Assembly (NCBI GenBank): GCA_032464575.1
Contig: JAWDKM010000005.1
Span: 465,698 to 529,697 of the forward strand
Source of the DNA: Pontivivens sp032464575
GTDB taxonomy: Bacteria; Pseudomonadota; Alphaproteobacteria; Rhodobacterales; Rhodobacteraceae
DNA length: 64,000 nt
Reading direction: 5' to 3'
Shown here piece after piece: positions 16,809 to 25,402 of the stretch. The translations under genes and the position numbers were made by a program. The stretch's first letter is position 1. The number at the start of each line of letters is the position of its first letter. Under the pieces are notes generated by a model. The model made no database searches and was not told the DNA's origin. It was given only the letters and a program-made list of their open reading frames with translations.

Positions 16809-16888
16809 CTTCATCTTTCCCCAAATACGTACTGGCGCGCGGCTTGCCATATGCGCCTCCGGCGGGCGCATTTTGGGAAAGATGAAAG
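16809..16888. repeat. Palindromic 'TTCATCTTTCCC' repeat, paired copy
   Basis: The left arm, around CTTCATCTTTCCCCAAATACG (16809-16829), pairs imperfectly with the right arm ending in TTTTGGGAAAGATGAAAG (about 16867-16888). This makes a long hairpin with a short inner loop. Related single or paired arms occur at 19252-19272 and 59810-59878. The right arm contains the GGGAAAG ribosome-binding site and the ATG of the downstream GNAT gene. Confidence 0.7.
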
Positions 16889-17364
16889 AGATCAGGCTCT
16901 GTACTGCGGGACCGGATTTCGCCGAGGATGCGGCGGTCCTCGCCCTGTTGCGCGATGCTTTCGCCGGCATGGAAAGGCGGATCGATCCGCCGTCGTCGCT
17001 GGGCCAGCTCGACCTCGATGGCATGGTGCGAAAGCGGCGGTCAGAGCGATTGATCCTCGGGCGCGATGACACGGACATCGTCGGCTGCATCTTCCTCGCG
17101 CACCGTCCCGATCACGCCTATGCAGGCAAGCTGGCCGTGGCCCCGCCGCGCCGACGTCAGGGGATCGCGCGAGCCCTTCTGGCGGAGGCCCAGCGGCAGG
17201 CAGACCGCCCGGTCCTGCGCCTCCAAAGCCGCATAGAACTGGTGGAGAACCACGCGCTCTTCCTCCGCTGTGGCTTTCGGGAGGTCGCACGTACCGCCCA
17301 CGCCGGCTACGACCGGCCGACCTCGATCACCTTCGAGAAGACGGTTCGGACCATCGCCGATTGA
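16882..17364 (+). CDS. GNAT-family N-acetyltransferase
   Basis: A 160-residue GNAT protein. The acetyl-CoA binding motif A is 'GKLAVAPPRRRQGIARALLA' (beta4 then R/Q-x-x-G-x-G/A). 'ALFLRCGFREVARTAHAGYD' is the usual C-terminal strand and helix. The substrate is unknown. ATG at 16882 is chosen because longer frames read back through the palindromic repeat. The ribosome-binding site and start codon lie inside the repeat's right arm, so translation could be affected by the hairpin. Confidence 0.85.
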   Translation: MKEIRLCTAGPDFAEDAAVLALLRDAFAGMERRIDPPSSLGQLDLDGMVRKRRSERLILGRDDTDIVGCIFLAHRPDHAYAGKLAVAPPRRRQGIARALLAEAQRQADRPVLRLQSRIELVENHALFLRCGFREVARTAHAGYDRPTSITFEKTVRTIAD

Positions 17365-17412
17365 TCCGCGCTCGGCGTGCGACCAGTGTGCATCGCGAGA
17401 AGGAGCCCCCCG

Positions 17413-18282
17413 ATGCCGAACCGTCCGTACGCCGCCCTGATGATGCTGATCGCCGCCGCGTGCATGGGCACCGCGTCGCTGATGGCGAAGCTGCTCGGGA
17501 CCTCGGGCATGCACGCCTTCCAGGTCAGCGGCGGCCGCTTCCTGTTCGCGCTGATCGCGCTGGGGATTGCCGCGGCCATCCTGCGGCCGCGGATCATGCA
17601 GCCAAACCTGCCGTTGCACGCATTGAGGGTGCTGCTCGGCTGGTCCGGCGTGACCTGCCTCTTCTTCGCGATCGCCCGGATGCCCATGGCCGATGCGACG
17701 GCGATCAGCTTCCTCAACCCGGTGATCGCGATGCTGCTGGCGATCCCGCTGCTGGGCGAACGGCCGGGCGTCTGGCGCTGGGGAGCCGCGGTCGCGGCCC
17801 TGATCGGCGGGCTCCTCCTGATCCGGCCCGGCTTGGGCGCGGTGCAACCCGCCGCGCTGATCGCGCTGGCCGCCGCCTTCTTCATGGGCGGCGAGGTCAT
17901 AGCCATCAAGCGCCTGACACGCCGGGAGGCGCCCTTTCAGATCCTCATCGTCAACAACATCATCGGCTGCACGCTGGCGCTTTCCGTCGCGTCCGCGGTC
18001 TGGATCTGGCCCACCTCCGCGCAATGGCTGCTGATGGCCGCGACGGGCCTCAGCGTGGTGGCAGCGCAAGTCTGCTTCCTGCAGGCGATGCGCGCTGCGG
18101 AGGCGAGCTTCGCGATGCCGTTCTTCTATGCCACGCTGATCTTCGCCGCCCTCTGGGACCTCGCCCTGTTCGGCGTGATCCCCGACACGCTGTCGCTGGC
18201 CGGATCGGCGGTCATCATCGCGGCCGCCTGCATCCTCGCCTGGCGCGAGAGCCGCCCGCTCAGCCCCGCGCGTGCGCCATGA
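17413..18282 (+). CDS. DMT-family transporter (EamA domains)
   Basis: A 289-residue membrane protein with about 10 helices in two EamA repeats. Conserved elements include 'GTASLMAKLLG', 'AIARMPMADATAISFLNPVI' and 'LGERPGVWRWGAAVAALIGG', and the second repeat has 'RAAEASFAMPFFYATLIFAA'. Such proteins export metabolites or amino acids; the substrate is unknown. The start at 17413 has AGGAG 7 bases upstream. The 3' end overlaps the convergent glycosyltransferase gene by 23 bases. Confidence 0.9.
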   Translation: MPNRPYAALMMLIAAACMGTASLMAKLLGTSGMHAFQVSGGRFLFALIALGIAAAILRPRIMQPNLPLHALRVLLGWSGVTCLFFAIARMPMADATAISFLNPVIAMLLAIPLLGERPGVWRWGAAVAALIGGLLLIRPGLGAVQPAALIALAAAFFMGGEVIAIKRLTRREAPFQILIVNNIIGCTLALSVASAVWIWPTSAQWLLMAATGLSVVAAQVCFLQAMRAAEASFAMPFFYATLIFAALWDLALFGVIPDTLSLAGSAVIIAAACILAWRESRPLSPARAP

Positions 18283-19249
18283 TCGCCTGCGCCTCGGCCG
18301 GGGAGAAGGCGCGGCTCTCGCCCGCCATCGCCACACGAGTGTAGAGGTCACGCCATGCATCCTCGCGCATCAGCTCGGCGAAGCGAGTGCTGCGCCAGGT
18401 CACCGCGCGCTCCCGCAAGGCGGCGAGTTCCGGGTCCGCCATCCAGCCCTCGAGCTCCGGCGTGCCATGGGCGAGAACAGAGACATCCTCGACCTGGTTG
18501 AAGTTCCGCTCGACCCAGTATCCCGCATCCACTGCACTGCCCTGCCGGTTCGACCGGCCCCGCGCCGCCTTGACCACGAAGCTTTCCACATCGCCCAGCG
18601 CATAATGGTTGAGCTGCACCAGACCATAGGCCGGCCGCGTGAAATCCGTGAAGACGCCCTTCTCCACGAAGCGCTCCGGCAGCCGGACCCCGTTGCTGTC
18701 CACCCAGACCGGCTGCCCAACCGGTTCGAGCGGACGGTGTACACCGGGCCGCGCATAGGCCCCGCGCCGCCACAGCGTCTTGATCATCGCGCAGCGCCAG
18801 GGCCAGTGCAGCGGGTTCGGCGCACAGCGGGTAAAGCGCTCGGTGACCGGCCGGTCCTCCCATGTAGTCAGGCCGGAGGATCCGAACATCCGCCAGGTGA
18901 GCGCCCAGCAATCGGCCTCCCGGCTCCCGACCAGCGCCTCGAGCGTGCCGCCGCACAGGTTGACGTACTCGTCCACGTCGATGCAGATCACCCAGTCGGC
19001 AGCCGCCATCAGCGGATGCTCCGCCGCCTCGCGCAGCGCACGCCATTGCGGCCCGCGCGCGCCGTCCCGCCCCCGCAGGTGCTCGACCACGCCCATCGCC
19101 GCGAGCCGGTCCAGCATTGCATCGGTCCCGTCGGAGCAATCGTTGGAAAAGGCGAGCACATCCGTCACGCCCAGTGCCCGATGGTGCGCGAGCCAGTGGA
19201 GCAGGCCCACGCCCTCATCCTTGACGCAGAGGATGGCGAGGACCCTCAT
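18260..19249 (-). CDS. Glycosyltransferase family 2-like protein
   Basis: A 329-residue soluble protein with a GT-A-type start 'MRVLAILCVKDEGVGLLHWL', a nucleotide region 'FSNDCSDGTDAML' and the acidic metal motif 'VICIDVDEYVNL' (D-x-D). This matches the GT2/GT92-like family of Rhodobacterales that act on surface polysaccharides or lipids. Donor and acceptor are unknown. The N-terminus follows the family's 'LA..CVKDEG..L.EW..HH...G' pattern. It lies 28 bases downstream of murJ on the same strand. Confidence 0.85.
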   Translation of the reverse strand: MRVLAILCVKDEGVGLLHWLAHHRALGVTDVLAFSNDCSDGTDAMLDRLAAMGVVEHLRGRDGARGPQWRALREAAEHPLMAAADWVICIDVDEYVNLCGGTLEALVGSREADCWALTWRMFGSSGLTTWEDRPVTERFTRCAPNPLHWPWRCAMIKTLWRRGAYARPGVHRPLEPVGQPVWVDSNGVRLPERFVEKGVFTDFTRPAYGLVQLNHYALGDVESFVVKAARGRSNRQGSAVDAGYWVERNFNQVEDVSVLAHGTPELEGWMADPELAALRERAVTWRSTRFAELMREDAWRDLYTRVAMAGESRAFSPAEAQAIMAHARG

Positions 19250-19251
19250 GC

Positions 19252-19272
19252 CTTCATCTTTCCCGAAATACG
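19252..19272. repeat. 'TTCATCTTTCCC' repeat, single arm
   Basis: The sequence from 19252 (CTTCATCTTTCCCGAAATAC and one more base) differs by one base from the left arm at 16809-16829. It sits in the short gap between murJ and the glycosyltransferase gene. No matching right arm is seen nearby. Confidence 0.6.
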
Positions 19273-19277
19273 CAGGC

Positions 19278-20816
19278 TCACCGCCGCAATGCTCCCCTGA
19301 GGCCCGACAGGCTCACGCCGCCGCTCACCACCGCGGCAAGGCCATAGAGCGCCGCGCCGCCGCCCACGAGCAGCAGCAAGGCGACGTAGCGCAGCCCGCC
19401 CGCCTCGAACCAATCCTCAGCAAGGATCGAGAAGACGAAGAGCCCGGCCCCCATCACCAGCGTGGCCCCCAGGATCCGCGGCAGCGCCCGCGTCAGCCGC
19501 GCGTCCATCCGCGCCGCATCACCGAACTGCGCCGCCGAGCGCCAGAGCAGCATGAAGTTGACCCATGCCGCCAGCGTCGTGCCCCATGCGGCGGCCGTGA
19601 AGCCGACCAGCCAGGCGCCACCTACGGCAACCACCACGTTCACCACCATGGCGACGACGGCGAAACGGAAAGGCGTGCGCGTATCTTCCCGCGCGAAGAA
19701 GACCGGCGAGATCACCTTGATCAGCACGAAGGCCGGCAGCCCCGCCCCGTAGATCGCCACCGCCCGCGCGGTCGCCGCCGCGTCCCCGGCAGAGAACGCG
19801 CCGCGCTCGAACAGCACGCTGACCAGCGGCGCCGGCACGATCATCAGCGCTACCGCCGCGGGCAATGCGAGGGCCAGCGCGAACTCCGCCGCGCGGTTCA
19901 CCGCGTCGCGCCCGCCCGCATCGTCCCCGGCGCCCAGCCGACGCGACAGGTCCGGTAGCAGGACGACGCCGATGGCAATCCCCACGACGCCAAGCGGCAA
20001 CTGGTAGAGCCGGTCGGCATAGTTCAGCCACGCCACCGCGCCGTCGAAGAAGCTCGCGACCTGGCGGCCCACCAGAAGGTTGACCTGCATCACCCCGCCT
20101 GCCAGCGCCGCCGGGAAGGCGATAACCGCGAGCCGCTTCAGTTCCGGCGTCAGGCGCGGCCGGTGAGGCACGACCCGGTAGCCCGCCCGTCGCGCCGCCT
20201 CCCACACCAGCGCCATCTGCGCGATGCCCGCGAGCGGCACGCCCCAGGTCAGCGCCGTCCCGATGTCGATCCCCGCCGCACAGCCGCCGAGCATCGCAGC
20301 AACGAGGATGATATTGAGCAGAACGGGTGCCGCCGCCGCCGCCACGAAGTGGCCCGTCGCGTTCAGCACGCCGGACAGCAGGGCGGCGAGCGAGATGAAC
20401 AGGATGTAGGGAAACACGATCCGCCCCATGTCGACGGCCAGATCGAAGCGCGCATCGTCGGTGAAGCCCGCCGCCATCAGGAGCACCAGCCCCGGCATGG
20501 CCAGCTGTGCAACCAGCGTGAAGACGATCAGCAGCCCGGCCAGGCCCGAGAACGCGTCGCGCGCGAAGGCGAGCGCCCCCTCGCCCCGCTCCAGCTTCTT
20601 GGAGAACATCGGCACGAAGGCGGTGTTGAACGCCCCCTCGGCAAAGAACCGGCGGAACATGTTGGGCAAGGAAAAGGCGACGAGGAACGCTTCGGCCACG
20701 GGCCCCGCGCCGAGGAAGGCCGCGATCAGGATATCGCGCGCGAAGCCGAGGACGCGGCTTGCCAGCGTCCATCCCCCGACGGTGAGAAAGGCGGAAAGCA
20801 GTCGGATCGGTCGCAT
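19278..20816 (-). CDS. murJ: Lipid II flippase MurJ
   Basis: A 512-residue polytopic MviN/MurJ protein with about 14 helices. It flips the peptidoglycan precursor lipid II across the inner membrane. Family segments include 'RVLGFARDILIAAFLGAGPV', 'NMFRRFFAEGAFNTAFVPMF', 'VFPYILFISLAALLSGVLNA' and 'ISPVFFAREDTRTPFRFAVV'. The N-terminus 'MRPIRLLSAFLTVGGWTLAS' is conserved and the length is normal. The gene is complete. Confidence 0.96.
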   Translation of the reverse strand: MRPIRLLSAFLTVGGWTLASRVLGFARDILIAAFLGAGPVAEAFLVAFSLPNMFRRFFAEGAFNTAFVPMFSKKLERGEGALAFARDAFSGLAGLLIVFTLVAQLAMPGLVLLMAAGFTDDARFDLAVDMGRIVFPYILFISLAALLSGVLNATGHFVAAAAAPVLLNIILVAAMLGGCAAGIDIGTALTWGVPLAGIAQMALVWEAARRAGYRVVPHRPRLTPELKRLAVIAFPAALAGGVMQVNLLVGRQVASFFDGAVAWLNYADRLYQLPLGVVGIAIGVVLLPDLSRRLGAGDDAGGRDAVNRAAEFALALALPAAVALMIVPAPLVSVLFERGAFSAGDAAATARAVAIYGAGLPAFVLIKVISPVFFAREDTRTPFRFAVVAMVVNVVVAVGGAWLVGFTAAAWGTTLAAWVNFMLLWRSAAQFGDAARMDARLTRALPRILGATLVMGAGLFVFSILAEDWFEAGGLRYVALLLLVGGGAALYGLAAVVSGGVSLSGLRGALRR

Positions 20817-20876
20817 CGGTCTCCCCGTGATCGACCCTCCTTACGCGCCTTCGCGGCGGGCGTCACGGGGAAGCTT

Positions 20877-20898
20877 GGGGGCGGACCGGACCGCCCCC
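20877..20898 (-). terminator. GC hairpin downstream of the RTX gene
   Basis: GGGGGCGG (20877-20884) and CCGCCCCC (20891-20898) form a perfect 8-bp stem with a 6-base loop, 9 bases beyond the stop of the minus-strand RTX gene. A second pair, CCCCGTGA/TCACGGGG (20823-20830, 20863-20870), lies further on. There is no U-tract, so it is a candidate terminator or mRNA-stabilising element. Confidence 0.45.
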
Positions 20899-20906
20899 TG
20901 CCCGGA

Positions 20907-22157
20907 TCAGAGGATGAAATCGTCCGCCGTCAGCGTGCCGGTAAAGCCGTCCAGCACGATCAACGCGCCCAGACCGCTTTCGTCCGGTTCGTCCAGCAGG
21001 ATCTCCGTACGGTCTGCGAAGAGGGTGATGTCGAGATCGCCGAAGCTCTCGTCGAAGGCCGAAAGATCGATCAGATCCTCGCCTTGGGTGAAGTCGGTAA
21101 CCGTGTCGCGGGCGGCACCTCCGCGGAACTCGAAGACATCCGCACCGGCGCCACCCGTCATGAGATCGTCGCCCGTTCCGAAGTCGTAGTCGTCGGTCAC
21201 GACGCCGTCGACGATCCGGTCGTCACCCTCCCCACCGATCAGCGTGTCGTCGCCTGCGGCACCGATCAACGTATCGTTGCCGCTGCCTCCGTTGAAGAAG
21301 TCGTTGGAGATCCCTTCCGACTGACCGTCGTTCCCCTTGAAGAAGTCGTTTCCAGCCTCGCCGAAGGCTTGGCCCGAGTCCCCGAACGTGAAGATCCGGT
21401 CGTCGCCGTCCCCAGCGAAGATCAGGACGTCCCCGTCGTCGGCCCCGAAGCTGATCGTGTCGTTCCCCGTGCCGCCGAATACGGTGTCCGCACCGCCATT
21501 GGTGACGATCTCGTCATCGCCGCTGCCGCCGAAGAGTTCGTCCGCGAAAGCGGAGCCCGAGATGGTGTCGTCGCCGCCGAGAGCCTCGATCCGGGTCGGA
21601 CCCGTGAACAGGAACTCCGCACTGATATCGTTGCGTCCGTTCGTCCCGATCACGTTCTCGACGTTCTCGATGACCTCTACCGCACCATTCGCGAAGATGG
21701 CGCTGCCGGGACTGAAGCCGCCGTCGGGCGCCAGGTCGATGTCGACATCCGCCGAGGTATAGGAAAAGTCGACCGTATCGATACCCGCACCCCCGTCGAA
21801 GCTGTCGATGCCGAGACCGCCGATGAGGGTGTCGTTCCCATCGTTGCCGAACAGCATGTTGTCGCCGTCACTGCCGGTGATGAGGTTGTCTCCGGTCGAG
21901 CCGACCACATTCTCGAAGCTCAGGATCCGCTCCAGCACGCCGTTGAAGAACAGGGCGCGACCGCTCTCCAGATTGATATCGACGTCGGCGCCCGTGTAGT
22001 CGTAGTCGATCGTATCGACACCGGACCCGCCGCTCATGGTGTCGATCCCGAGCCCGCCGGAGATCGTGTCGTCCCCGCCCAGTCCGATGATGCGCTCGGG
22101 CGCGTCGCTGCCAAACAGGCGGTCGGGCCCCTCGGTTCCCTCCAAAACAACTTCCAT
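20907..22157 (-). CDS. RTX calcium-binding secreted protein
   Basis: A 416-residue acidic protein made of RTX nonapeptide repeats (GGxGxDxxx), for example 'IGLGGDDTISGGLGIDTMSG', 'FGNDGNDTLIGGLGIDSFDG' and 'GGEGDDRIVDG'. The repeats bind calcium and fold as a beta roll outside the cell. The C-terminus 'DVFEFRGGAARDTVTDFTQG..DLIDLSAF' and the final 'LTADDFIL' resemble type I secretion signals. No catalytic domain is present. The N-terminal half holds two similar modules of about 75 residues. The start at 22157 has AGGAG upstream. No type I exporter lies next to it. Confidence 0.9.
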   Translation of the reverse strand: MEVVLEGTEGPDRLFGSDAPERIIGLGGDDTISGGLGIDTMSGGSGVDTIDYDYTGADVDINLESGRALFFNGVLERILSFENVVGSTGDNLITGSDGDNMLFGNDGNDTLIGGLGIDSFDGGAGIDTVDFSYTSADVDIDLAPDGGFSPGSAIFANGAVEVIENVENVIGTNGRNDISAEFLFTGPTRIEALGGDDTISGSAFADELFGGSGDDEIVTNGGADTVFGGTGNDTISFGADDGDVLIFAGDGDDRIFTFGDSGQAFGEAGNDFFKGNDGQSEGISNDFFNGGSGNDTLIGAAGDDTLIGGEGDDRIVDGVVTDDYDFGTGDDLMTGGAGADVFEFRGGAARDTVTDFTQGEDLIDLSAFDESFGDLDITLFADRTEILLDEPDESGLGALIVLDGFTGTLTADDFIL

Positions 22158-22334
22158 GCCGAATGCTCCTATACACGTTAAGCGTGTTCTCAAGGTATCA
22201 TGCAGACGTCATTGCATTTTCGGAATTAACCTAGACTTTGCAGCATATTGTCCGAATTAATACCCCCCGTTTCACCCGCGGGAATGAGTGCTGTCAGGAT
22301 TCAATCCGAAGCACCATGGAACACGCATAGCGTG

Positions 22335-22961
22335 TCAGCTCGCCCGGATCCCGTTGAGCACGATGTCGACGTGCGCGTCGAGAAACGCCTCCTTGTCCAG
22401 GGGGGCGAAGCGGTCAAACGTCATCCGGTAGATCGACAGGAAGACGGCGGGCGCGATCACCAGCTCCGGCATCGCGATCGCCGGTCCGGGGCGCAGCTCG
22501 CCCCGCTCCACGCCGCGCCTCAGCACGCCCTGCATCAGCGCCCGGCCCTGGGTGAAGGCGACTTTGTGATAGGTCTCCAAAAGCTTCGGGAAGCGGCCGC
22601 CCTCCGCGATCAGGAGGCGCATGATCGACATCAGCTCGGTGTCGATGAAGTGGTCGTAGGCCATGCCGAGGATCAGCCGCAGCGCGTCCTCCGTCGTGCC
22701 GTCGGCCAGTTCCACGGCTTCGGACGCCTGGCGGATCGTGCGTGTGATCGTGCTGCGGATCACCTCCGCGAACAGCGTCTCCTTGCTGTCGAAATAAAGG
22801 TAGATCGTCGGCTTGGAGATGCCGGCCCGCTCTGCGACGGCATCGAGCCGCGCGCCCTCGTAGCCCTGCTCGGCGAACTCGCTCAGGGCCGCGGCCATGA
22901 TCTGGATCGTCCTGTCCTCTTTCGACAGTCGGCGGGGGCTCGGGGTTGTTTCGGTCACCAC
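22335..22961 (-). CDS. TetR-family transcriptional regulator
   Basis: A 208-residue repressor with an N-terminal HTH ('IMAAALSEFAEQGYEGARLD', 'VAERAGISKPTIYLYFDSKE', 'TLFAEVI'). The ligand-binding part resembles the AcrR/TetR_C group that controls efflux genes. The start is GTG at 22961, or the adjacent GTG at 22958, with AGGGAG just upstream. It is divergent from the DevBCA-type exporter; only 44 bases separate the starts and they hold a perfect 22-bp palindrome. Autoregulation and repression of the exporter are inferred. A small hairpin ACACGC/GCGTGT (22321-22335) touches its stop codon. Confidence 0.93.
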   Translation of the reverse strand: MVTETTPSPRRLSKEDRTIQIMAAALSEFAEQGYEGARLDAVAERAGISKPTIYLYFDSKETLFAEVIRSTITRTIRQASEAVELADGTTEDALRLILGMAYDHFIDTELMSIMRLLIAEGGRFPKLLETYHKVAFTQGRALMQGVLRRGVERGELRPGPAIAMPELVIAPAVFLSIYRMTFDRFAPLDKEAFLDAHVDIVLNGIRAS

Positions 22962-22970
22962 TCCCTACTA

Positions 22971-22992
22971 GCTTACTGACCGGTCAGTAAGC
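22971..22992. promoter_or_regulatory. TetR operator: perfect 22-bp palindrome
   Basis: The half-site GCTTACTGACC is followed directly by its exact reverse complement, GGTCAGTAAGC. This ACTGACCGGTCAGT-centred form is typical of AcrR-like TetR operators. It lies 9 bases upstream of the TetR start and 13 bases upstream of the devB-like ATG, so one bound repressor would block both genes. Direct proof of binding is lacking. Confidence 0.85.
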
Positions 22993-23005
22993 AAGAGGCA
23001 CTCCT

Positions 23006-24235
23006 ATGACCGAGACCGCCGACGCAGCGCGCCCGGGCCTGCCCCTGAAAGTGATCGAGCGCGACGCAGAGGGTGGCCGCCCACCGCGCAAGCGTCGCCG
23101 GCTCATCTTCCGGGCGGTGTTCCTCGTCCCGTTCATCTTGGTCCTGCTCGCCGTCGGCGGCGTTGTGGGACTGTATTACCAGCCGCCGAGCCTACAACGC
23201 TTCTTCGAGGCGACGGGGCTTCAGCCCGGTGGCGGGACCTCCAGCCCCATCGCGCTGCCGCCGGATGTCGAACTGCCCGAAGACATGGCCCAGACGCTGC
23301 AACCGACCGACGTCGTGGGTCTTGCACGGCTGATGCCGGAGGGCGACAAGACCATCGTCGCCCCGCCCTTCGGTGCCGGCGATGCCCGGATCGCGGAACT
23401 GCTCGTGGACGAGGGCGACACGGTCGCGCGAGGTGATCGCCTCGCCATCCTCGACAACCTCGACGTCCTTGAAAGCGCGGTGCTCTCGGCGGAGGCGGAC
23501 CTCGCCGTGCGCGAAGCCACGCTGATCCAGACCCGCCAGTCCGTCGCGACCTCCATCGAGGAGGCGCGGGCCGACGTGGAGCGGGCCGAGGCGGCCTCCG
23601 ACGTGGCCGAGATCGAGCTGCAGCGCACGACCTCCCTGCGCGACCGGGGGGTGTCCACCCAGGCGTCCCTCGATCAGGCGCAGGCAACCGCGCGCGAGGC
23701 GGATCGGGAGCTGGCGCGGGCCCGCGCCACCCTCTCCCGCTACGAGACCGACGATATCGACGAACAGCCCGACGTGCTCGTGGCACAGCGCAACGTGGAT
23801 GCGGCGGAGGCGGACCTTGCCCGCGCGCGCCGCGACCTGTCGCAGGGCGTCGTGGTCGCGCCCATCGACGGCACGATCCTCGACATATTCCTGCAACCCG
23901 GGGAGCGGCCCGACAGCGAGGGCATTCTGGAGATGGGCAACACGGCCCAGATGATGGCGGAGATCGAGGTCTTCCAGTCGCAGATCCGCGGCGTCGATGC
24001 CGGGCAGCCGGTCGAGCTGGTGGCCGACGCATTGGGGGAGACGCTCTACGGCACGGTGGAGCGGATCGGGCTTACGGTGGGGCGGCAGGACGTGGTGTCC
24101 GACGATACGGCGGCCAACACGGATGCCCGCGTCATCGACGTACTCGTCCGGCTCGACGAGGCGAGCTCGTCCATCGCCTCGCGCTTCACCGATCTCGAGG
24201 TCATCGCGCGGATCGACACGAGGACCGCGCAGTGA
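23006..24235 (+). CDS. ABC exporter membrane-fusion subunit (DevB/HlyD type)
   Basis: A 409-residue periplasmic adaptor with a basic cytosolic N-terminus, one membrane helix (about 34-56), a biotinyl-lipoyl half-motif (about 115-145, 'VAPPFGAGDARIAELLVDEG' and 'DTVARGDRLAIL'), a long coiled coil (about 150-280) and the second lipoyl half 'GVVVAPIDGTILDIFLQPGE'. This is the DevB-type partner of the permease and ATPase that follow. It overlaps the permease gene by 4 bases. An outer-membrane TolC-like partner is expected elsewhere in the genome. Confidence 0.9.
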   Translation: MTETADAARPGLPLKVIERDAEGGRPPRKRRRLIFRAVFLVPFILVLLAVGGVVGLYYQPPSLQRFFEATGLQPGGGTSSPIALPPDVELPEDMAQTLQPTDVVGLARLMPEGDKTIVAPPFGAGDARIAELLVDEGDTVARGDRLAILDNLDVLESAVLSAEADLAVREATLIQTRQSVATSIEEARADVERAEAASDVAEIELQRTTSLRDRGVSTQASLDQAQATAREADRELARARATLSRYETDDIDEQPDVLVAQRNVDAAEADLARARRDLSQGVVVAPIDGTILDIFLQPGERPDSEGILEMGNTAQMMAEIEVFQSQIRGVDAGQPVELVADALGETLYGTVERIGLTVGRQDVVSDDTAANTDARVIDVLVRLDEASSSIASRFTDLEVIARIDTRTAQ

Positions 24236-25401
24236 TCGCGCTCCTCACCCGGCTGATCGGCCGTTTGCCGGTCGGCTGGCTGCAACTCACACACTCCAAG
24301 GGCCGGCTCTTCGCCGCCCTCGCCGGTGTCGCCTTTGCCGACGTGCTGGTGCTGGTGCAGCTCGGCATACTCGGCGCACTCAACAGCACGATCATCGAGG
24401 GCTACGAGATGTTCGAGGCGGACATCATGATCTCCGCCAACGACGCCAACACGATGACCGAGGGCAGCAACGTGCCGCGCCAGTACCTGTTCGAGGCGCT
24501 GGCCGATCCGGACGTGGTGGACGGCACCTCCCTCTTCATCGGGTTCCGCGACTGGCTGCACAACAACGACGACCGCTCGCTGCAGGTCTTCGGTATCGAT
24601 ACGGAAAAGTCGGGTTTCCTGCGCCCCGACCTCGCCGCCCAGCTCGCGCCGCTGCGCCTGGCCGACTACGCGATCCTCGACCGGATGACGCGCGGCTTCA
24701 CCGCAGAGGAGGCGGCGGCCGTGCGCCCCCAGACCCCGATGGTGTTCGAACTTGAGGGACGGACCGTGACCGTGGTCGACACCTTCGAGGGCGGCGTGGG
24801 CTTCTCCGCCGACGGCTACATGTTCGCGTCCGACCAGACCTTCCTGCGGCTCTTTCCCGCGCGCAGCACGGGCGCGCCGAACCACATCCTGCTGCGCACG
24901 GCCCGCGGCGCGGATGCGGAGGCCGTCGCCGCCCGCCTGCAGGAGCGGATCGGCGACCAGATGCGCGTGCGTACCTTCGAGGCGGCGGCGCAGCAGGATC
25001 TGAGCTACCAGACCACCGAGCGGCCCACCGGCATCATCTTCGGCTTCGGCGTCGTGATCGGCATCATGGTAGGGATCGTCATCGTCTATCAGGTGCTGGC
25101 GACGGACGTGGCGGACCATCTCAAGGAATACGCGACGTTCAAGGCTATGGGCTACTCGCAGGGCTTCTTTCTCGGTATCGTGCTGGAAGAGGCGCTTGTG
25201 CTTGCGGTGCTCGGCTTCATTCCGGGGGTGGTGATCGCCCTCCTGCTCTATGCCGGAATGGAGGCAGCGACGGCGCTGCCGATGACCCTGACCGCGACGA
25301 CGGCGGTCGCCGTGCTGGTCGGAACCATGGTGGCGTGCGCGCTGTCCGGCGCGGTCGCGACGCGCCGGCTTGCCTCGGCCGATCCGGCGGACCTGTTCTG
25401 A
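24232..25401 (+). CDS. ABC exporter permease (DevC type)
   Basis: A 389-residue MacB/FtsX-like permease with one N-terminal helix, a large periplasmic domain (about 55-260) and three C-terminal helices. The DevC-specific stretch is seen at 'IVIVYQVLATDVADHLKEYA' followed by 'TFKAMGYSQGFFLGIVLEEA'. In cyanobacteria DevBCA exports glycolipids; the substrate in this organism is unknown. The gene overlaps devB by 4 bases and ends one base before the ATG of the ATPase. Confidence 0.9.
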   Translation: MIALLTRLIGRLPVGWLQLTHSKGRLFAALAGVAFADVLVLVQLGILGALNSTIIEGYEMFEADIMISANDANTMTEGSNVPRQYLFEALADPDVVDGTSLFIGFRDWLHNNDDRSLQVFGIDTEKSGFLRPDLAAQLAPLRLADYAILDRMTRGFTAEEAAAVRPQTPMVFELEGRTVTVVDTFEGGVGFSADGYMFASDQTFLRLFPARSTGAPNHILLRTARGADAEAVAARLQERIGDQMRVRTFEAAAQQDLSYQTTERPTGIIFGFGVVIGIMVGIVIVYQVLATDVADHLKEYATFKAMGYSQGFFLGIVLEEALVLAVLGFIPGVVIALLLYAGMEAATALPMTLTATTAVAVLVGTMVACALSGAVATRRLASADPADLF

Positions 25402-25402
25402 C

